From Methylocystis sp. L43 (GTDB taxonomy: Bacteria; Pseudomonadota; Alphaproteobacteria; Rhizobiales; Beijerinckiaceae): DNA of 42,917 nucleotides. This document shows, piece by piece, positions 42,647-42,917 of the stretch; within the stretch, counting starts at the first letter, position 1; the number at the start of each line of letters is the position of its first letter. The notes beneath the pieces were generated by a model, which was not told the origin of the DNA, did not search any database, and was given only the letters and a program-made list of their open reading frames with translations. The position numbers were made by a program, and so were the translations under genes. The stretch is from positions 1-42,917 of the forward strand of contig NZ_JADNRA010000011.1 of NCBI RefSeq assembly GCF_015709525.1, read 5' to 3'.

Positions 42647-42917
42647 TTAAATTGAGAACTCCAGCGGCATCCCGAGCGCGGCGTAGGCGAGCTCGTCGAA
42701 TCGCTTTCGATAGACGGGGCGACAGAAGGGGCGCAGGCGCTGAATCGTATCCGCCGCGTTTTTCGCGGCGACTGCGAGACCGGCGAGTAGCGCGATGCGT
42801 AAATAGAGCGGCACCATAGCGTTTGCGCCTTTGCTGATGGACGGCGCTATGCGTAATGCTTCGGCGTCAAATCCTGGAACGATCTCGTTGAGCAACCAGC
42901 TCTTATTGTAGCCTTCG
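42647..42917 (-). CDS. C-terminal part of an unidentified protein, runs off the right edge
   Basis: The open frame continues past the window end, upstream on the minus strand, and ends at 42647. The visible 89 or so residues include WLLNEIVPGFDAEALRIAPS, a hydrophobic segment LYLRIALLAGLAVAAKNAAD (possible amphipathic or membrane helix) and the end AYAALGMPLEFSI. An ATG at 42895 exists but the open frame extends upstream without a stop, so the gene is likely longer. I do not recognise the family. Confidence 0.5.
   Translation of the reverse strand, partial: EGYNKSWLLNEIVPGFDAEALRIAPSISKGANAMVPLYLRIALLAGLAVAAKNAADTIQRLRPFCRPVYRKRFDELAYAALGMPLEFSI

Noticed and set aside
1-42917. CRISPR arrays, rRNA and tRNA genes
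   Set aside because: No regularly spaced repeats and no tRNA-like cloverleaf with a GGTTCGA-type arm or rRNA segment was noticed; a covariance-model search would be needed to exclude small RNAs.

Overview
The window reads as a GC-rich alphaproteobacterial (Hyphomicrobiales-like) accessory region, probably a plasmid or genomic island. The reasons are the protein styles (EcfG/ECF-type sigma factors, HWE histidine kinase remnant, DUF6522, NnrS, Rhizobiales-like IS66/IS5/IS630 pieces), the very high density of broken genes, and five kinds of transposition debris. A copper-rich lifestyle such as that of a methanotroph (Methylocystis/Methylosinus type) would fit, but that is inference; nothing here proves the genus.

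Layout. 1-3263 (minus): a Cus-type copper/silver RND efflux operon (small Cys/His exported protein, FixH/YtkA-like protein, TolC-type outer membrane factor, CusB adaptor running off the left edge). 3264-6313: debris with fragments of a histidine kinase and of folE, a hypothetical ORF and an intact DUF6522 gene. 6314-10425 (minus): a TetR-controlled tripartite ABC exporter (HlyD-type adaptor, FtsX/MacB-like permease, ATPase) with a perfect 10-4-10 palindrome just upstream of the TetR gene. 10426-12836: hypotheticals and an IS66 scrap. 12837-19328: a periplasmic copper-protein locus: a two-helix membrane protein, a YncE-like beta-propeller, an ECF sigma factor with a ZAS-type anti-sigma candidate, a two-domain laccase with a complete set of copper ligands, and a 613-residue cupredoxin plus beta-propeller protein. 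19520-24589: folE and a nitric-oxide locus (quinol NO reductase interrupted by one amber codon, SirB2, NnrS).

25003-26778 is a graveyard of nitrile hydratase and patatin genes with many single-base indels. 26908-29790 (minus) holds an ECF sigma factor with an exported helical protein preceded by a duplicated promoter-like element, then DUF488 and DUF2945 genes. 29874-30370 is an encapsulin fossil. 30851-32443 is a DHA2 drug-efflux MFS. 32524-33973 is transposition debris (IS5, TniB) and an SRAP/YedK stub. 34069-41700 has a stress-type membrane protein convergent with a LysR gene, and divergent from LysR a complete HME-RND efflux operon (adaptor, pump, outer membrane factor). 41841-42917 holds IS21-like end repeats, a broken IS630 transposase and the end of an unidentified gene.

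How it fits together: metal and nitrosative stress dominate. Two RND systems and an ABC exporter remove toxic compounds. The ECF-linked laccase and cupredoxin-propeller proteins would act on copper or a small redox substrate in the periplasm, next to genes for NO removal. The most promising candidate for something undescribed is the 12.8-19.3 kb copper-protein locus, especially the cupredoxin-propeller protein, which has the two fold types of nitrous oxide reductase in the reverse order.
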